Source: an uncultured Pseudomonadota bacterium
Lineage (GTDB): Bacteria > Myxococcota > UBA796
Length of the DNA: 7,087 nucleotides
Reading direction: 5' to 3'
Assembly (NCBI GenBank): GCA_913040875.1
Contig: CAJWHX010000173.1
Span: 1 to 7,087, forward strand
The notes below the pieces were generated by a model that was not told the DNA's origin, searched no databases, and was given only the letters and a program-made list of their open reading frames with translations. The position numbers were made by a program, and so were the translations under genes. Every line of letters begins with the position of its first letter. The stretch's first letter is position 1. Positions 5,180 through 7,087 of the stretch are shown here, in pieces.

Positions 5180-7063
5180 ATGTCTTCTGTATTGATACTT
5201 TATTTATCGATGTTACAAACTGAGGCGGTGACACCTCGACTGGATTTCTCTCAGCGCTACTTTGCCATCGGCAATGGCAATTGGTATCGTGGTGAAGACA
5301 ATTCGACCGCCAACCTTGCATGGGGAGAATCTTATGTGATGGCGGGTTTGGCTTCGATGGCTCGTGCTACCAGAAGTCCCTTTTGGCTGGATCAATTGGC
5401 ATGGCATGTCGATGCAGTACTGGCATCGCGCGATAATCAACTGGGCGTTAGTGACTATCGTGGAGTTAGTGGCGATTGCTGGCAGAACCTCAGCTATCAG
5501 CCCGCCAGTGAACCCTATTGCTATGTTGCCCACTCAGGGATGCTGACCTACCCCATGGCAGAGTATGTCCGACTGGTTCAAGAATGGGGATATGAAAATG
5601 AACTTGCCTATGATGACATTCGATTTGGAGACAAGTCTCAATCCTATCTAGAAGCAGTTCAAGAAGTGGTTTCCTCACATAACGATCAGTGGGATGATGC
5701 TGGCTTTTACAGGGCAAGAACAGATGCCAACTTTCTTTCTTATGCTGGTTCTGACTTGCCATTCAATATGTCCAACGCAATGGGAAGAACCTTACTCAAT
5801 TTATATCGGATTACCAATGATACAGAATATCTAGATAAAGTCACAGCGCTTGCCAACAACTTTCGATCGCAAATAACAGACGGACAATGGAACTACTGGG
5901 GCAACGCCTACACATTCCCCGGCGAAGACATTAGTCACGCCGCCATCAATGTAGATTTTGCTGCATTGTGTGCCGAGCAAGGAATTGTGTTCACCGATGC
6001 TGACATGAAAGAGATTGCCAACACCTTCATGACAAACGTCTATTTAAATGATTCAACCTTCTCCGATTGGGTCGGCGGAGGCAGTACCAACAACCCCAGT
6101 TATATACCACAGCTCGGTCGATGGGTTCGATTGAGCTCATGGCGTACAGGTCTATATACAGCCGTCCGAAACCTATTTGATGAATCCAACTTTGGCAGTG
6201 CCTCAGCTCTAGCTGGATATGGATTGCTGGCGGAGTTTGAGCCTCCCCACTGCGAACACTTTTTTTACTCAGTGGACTGGAACGATCCAAACCCAAATAG
6301 CAATATGGATTATCGAAATGCCACAGCATATGGAGCCAACATTCTCACAACGCCTATCGATCTACAAAGTGGCTGTATCGTTCCACTAGATCTTCAGTTG
6401 GGACAACCCATTCGGTTTCAACAATGGGATGGCAATGACTACCATCGAATCGCTGAATGGACTGCGGGCAACAAGCAACGATTCGCACCCTATGAACCCG
6501 AATGGCCATACATTTACTGGTCAGATGGTGTGCTGTTTCAATTTCACGATGACAATTACACTGGAGAATCGATTGCGGTCAAAGAGGCGACAGGGTTCGA
6601 ACCACCCACATTGACCTCCAATCCACCACTATCTGGAGATATTGACACACCTCTTACCTATCTCGTACAAGCTGAAGGAATCACGCCATTTTGGTGGTCA
6701 CTATTCGAGTTCCCTACTGGCGCACGAATCAATCATGAAACGGGAGAACTGCTGTGGAAACCTTCCGAAACGGGAGAGTATACATTTACCATTGTGGTCG
6801 AAAATGATCACGGCAGTGCTGAGCAACAGTTTGTCTATGAAGTCACAGTAGAAGATTCACCAGAAGATACAGGGGCTTCGAACCCTACTGATACAGGTAA
6901 CATAGAATACACCAATGATACTGCTGAGTCTTCCGACTCAGATGACAGTGAACTTGATGATTCAACGGTTGATGAAGTCGATAAGCGAGGGTGTAGTCAT
7001 CCTACTCAGCACACAAGTTACCTCATGATACTGATTCTTTTGCTGGTACGGAGACGACCATAA
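5180..7063 (+). CDS. large surface protein: probable alpha/alpha-barrel carbohydrate-active domain, Ig-like domain, MYXO-CTERM-like anchor
   Basis: The 627-residue protein begins with a short signal peptide (hydrophobic SVLILYLSML, likely cleaved after TEA-16) that lacks basic residues. An in-frame stop at 5147 excludes an earlier start, and GGTGGA lies 5 bases ahead. Residues about 25-350 are helical with repeated Trp/Tyr-rich turns, such as TLLNLYRITNDTEYLDKVTAL (204-224), WNYWGNAYTFPGEDISHAAI (237-256) and GRWVRLSSWRTGLY (313-326). This pattern is typical of six-hairpin (alpha/alpha)6-toroid enzymes that hydrolyse, lyse or epimerise polysaccharides; uronate epimerases and lyases are possible relatives, and I cannot name the family. 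Residues 355-470 form an unassigned, aromatic-rich segment. Residues 474-558 look like a putative Ig domain (PPTLTSNPP...TGELLWKPSETGEYTFTIVV). An acidic Asp/Thr/Ser linker (559-602) leads to Gly-Cys (604-605), a 10-residue hydrophobic run (614-623) and RRR, like MYXO-CTERM tails processed by myxosortase. Export and anchoring are well supported; enzymatic activity is inferred. Confidence 0.75.
   Translation: MSSVLILYLSMLQTEAVTPRLDFSQRYFAIGNGNWYRGEDNSTANLAWGESYVMAGLASMARATRSPFWLDQLAWHVDAVLASRDNQLGVSDYRGVSGDCWQNLSYQPASEPYCYVAHSGMLTYPMAEYVRLVQEWGYENELAYDDIRFGDKSQSYLEAVQEVVSSHNDQWDDAGFYRARTDANFLSYAGSDLPFNMSNAMGRTLLNLYRITNDTEYLDKVTALANNFRSQITDGQWNYWGNAYTFPGEDISHAAINVDFAALCAEQGIVFTDADMKEIANTFMTNVYLNDSTFSDWVGGGSTNNPSYIPQLGRWVRLSSWRTGLYTAVRNLFDESNFGSASALAGYGLLAEFEPPHCEHFFYSVDWNDPNPNSNMDYRNATAYGANILTTPIDLQSGCIVPLDLQLGQPIRFQQWDGNDYHRIAEWTAGNKQRFAPYEPEWPYIYWSDGVLFQFHDDNYTGESIAVKEATGFEPPTLTSNPPLSGDIDTPLTYLVQAEGITPFWWSLFEFPTGARINHETGELLWKPSETGEYTFTIVVENDHGSAEQQFVYEVTVEDSPEDTGASNPTDTGNIEYTNDTAESSDSDDSELDDSTVDEVDKRGCSHPTQHTSYLMILILLLVRRRP
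6989..7060 (+). other. MYXO-CTERM-like C-terminal sorting signal (within the preceding CDS)
   Basis: The last 24 residues consist of Gly-Cys (604-605), a polar stretch to about 613, the hydrophobic run YLMILILLLV (614-623) and Arg-Arg-Arg-Pro. In Myxococcota such tails are known as MYXO-CTERM and are thought to be processed at the Cys by a myxosortase. This one is leaner than usual: a single Cys and a hydrophobic run of only about 10 residues. Confidence 0.6.
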
Positions 7064-7087
7064 CGGAGTCTAAACAAAGAACTGTGG

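Noticed and set aside
6737..6778. Direct repeat GAAACGGGAGA at 6737 and 6768.
   Set aside because: Both copies encode Glu-Thr-Gly-Glu turns in the Ig-like domain; it is a small coding coincidence and not a separate element.
1..7087. tRNA, rRNA, CRISPR array, insertion sequence, phage or toxin-antitoxin system.
   Set aside because: No cloverleaf, regularly spaced repeats, transposase motifs or terminal inverted repeats were seen on either strand.

Overview
The window looks like a stretch of chromosome from a Gram-negative bacterium of the Myxococcota/Bradymonadota type or a nearby former-deltaproteobacterial lineage. I base this on three things: short lipobox signal peptides, Asp/Thr-rich linkers full of 'DTG'/'DTD' motifs between the anchor and the folded domains, and a C-terminal Gly-Cys + hydrophobic stretch + Arg-Arg-Arg tail resembling the MYXO-CTERM sorting signal. 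By eye the base composition is moderate (somewhat below 50% GC), well under cultured myxobacteria, which would fit an aquatic or metagenome-derived relative. The taxonomic placement is inference.

Layout. At the left edge, positions 62 to 1 on the minus strand hold the start of a gene with a very good ribosome binding site and a signal-peptide-like N-terminus. Positions 216-1337 (minus) encode a cytosolic protein with two allantoicase-type repeats. A 266-base divergent control region (1338-1603) carries promoter candidates on both strands and several inverted repeats. Positions 1604-3433 (plus) encode a lipoprotein with a GH144-type endo-beta-1,2-glucanase domain followed by a PA14 domain. Facing it is a cysteine-rich lipoprotein of unknown family (3520-4428, minus). 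A second divergent region (4429-4607) contains two perfect palindromes placed alike relative to two opposing promoter candidates. Positions 4608-5126 (plus) encode a small unknown lipoprotein, and 53 bases later 5180-7063 (plus) encodes a large exported protein: a probable alpha/alpha-barrel carbohydrate-active domain, an Ig-like domain, an acidic linker and a MYXO-CTERM-like tail. No RNA gene, CRISPR array, insertion sequence or convincing intrinsic terminator was found.

How the genes may work together. Four of the five complete genes encode exported, mostly membrane-anchored proteins, and at least one, probably two, act on carbohydrate. The best-supported activity is cleavage of beta-1,2-glucan, the polymer that forms the backbone of osmoregulated periplasmic glucans and cyclic beta-glucans of many Gram-negative bacteria. 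A surface enzyme set for scavenging or attacking such glucans is a reasonable hypothesis. The allantoicase-like protein has no export signal and belongs, if its ancestral activity is kept, to purine/ureide nitrogen recovery. No other ureide gene is visible, so its link to the neighbours is open.
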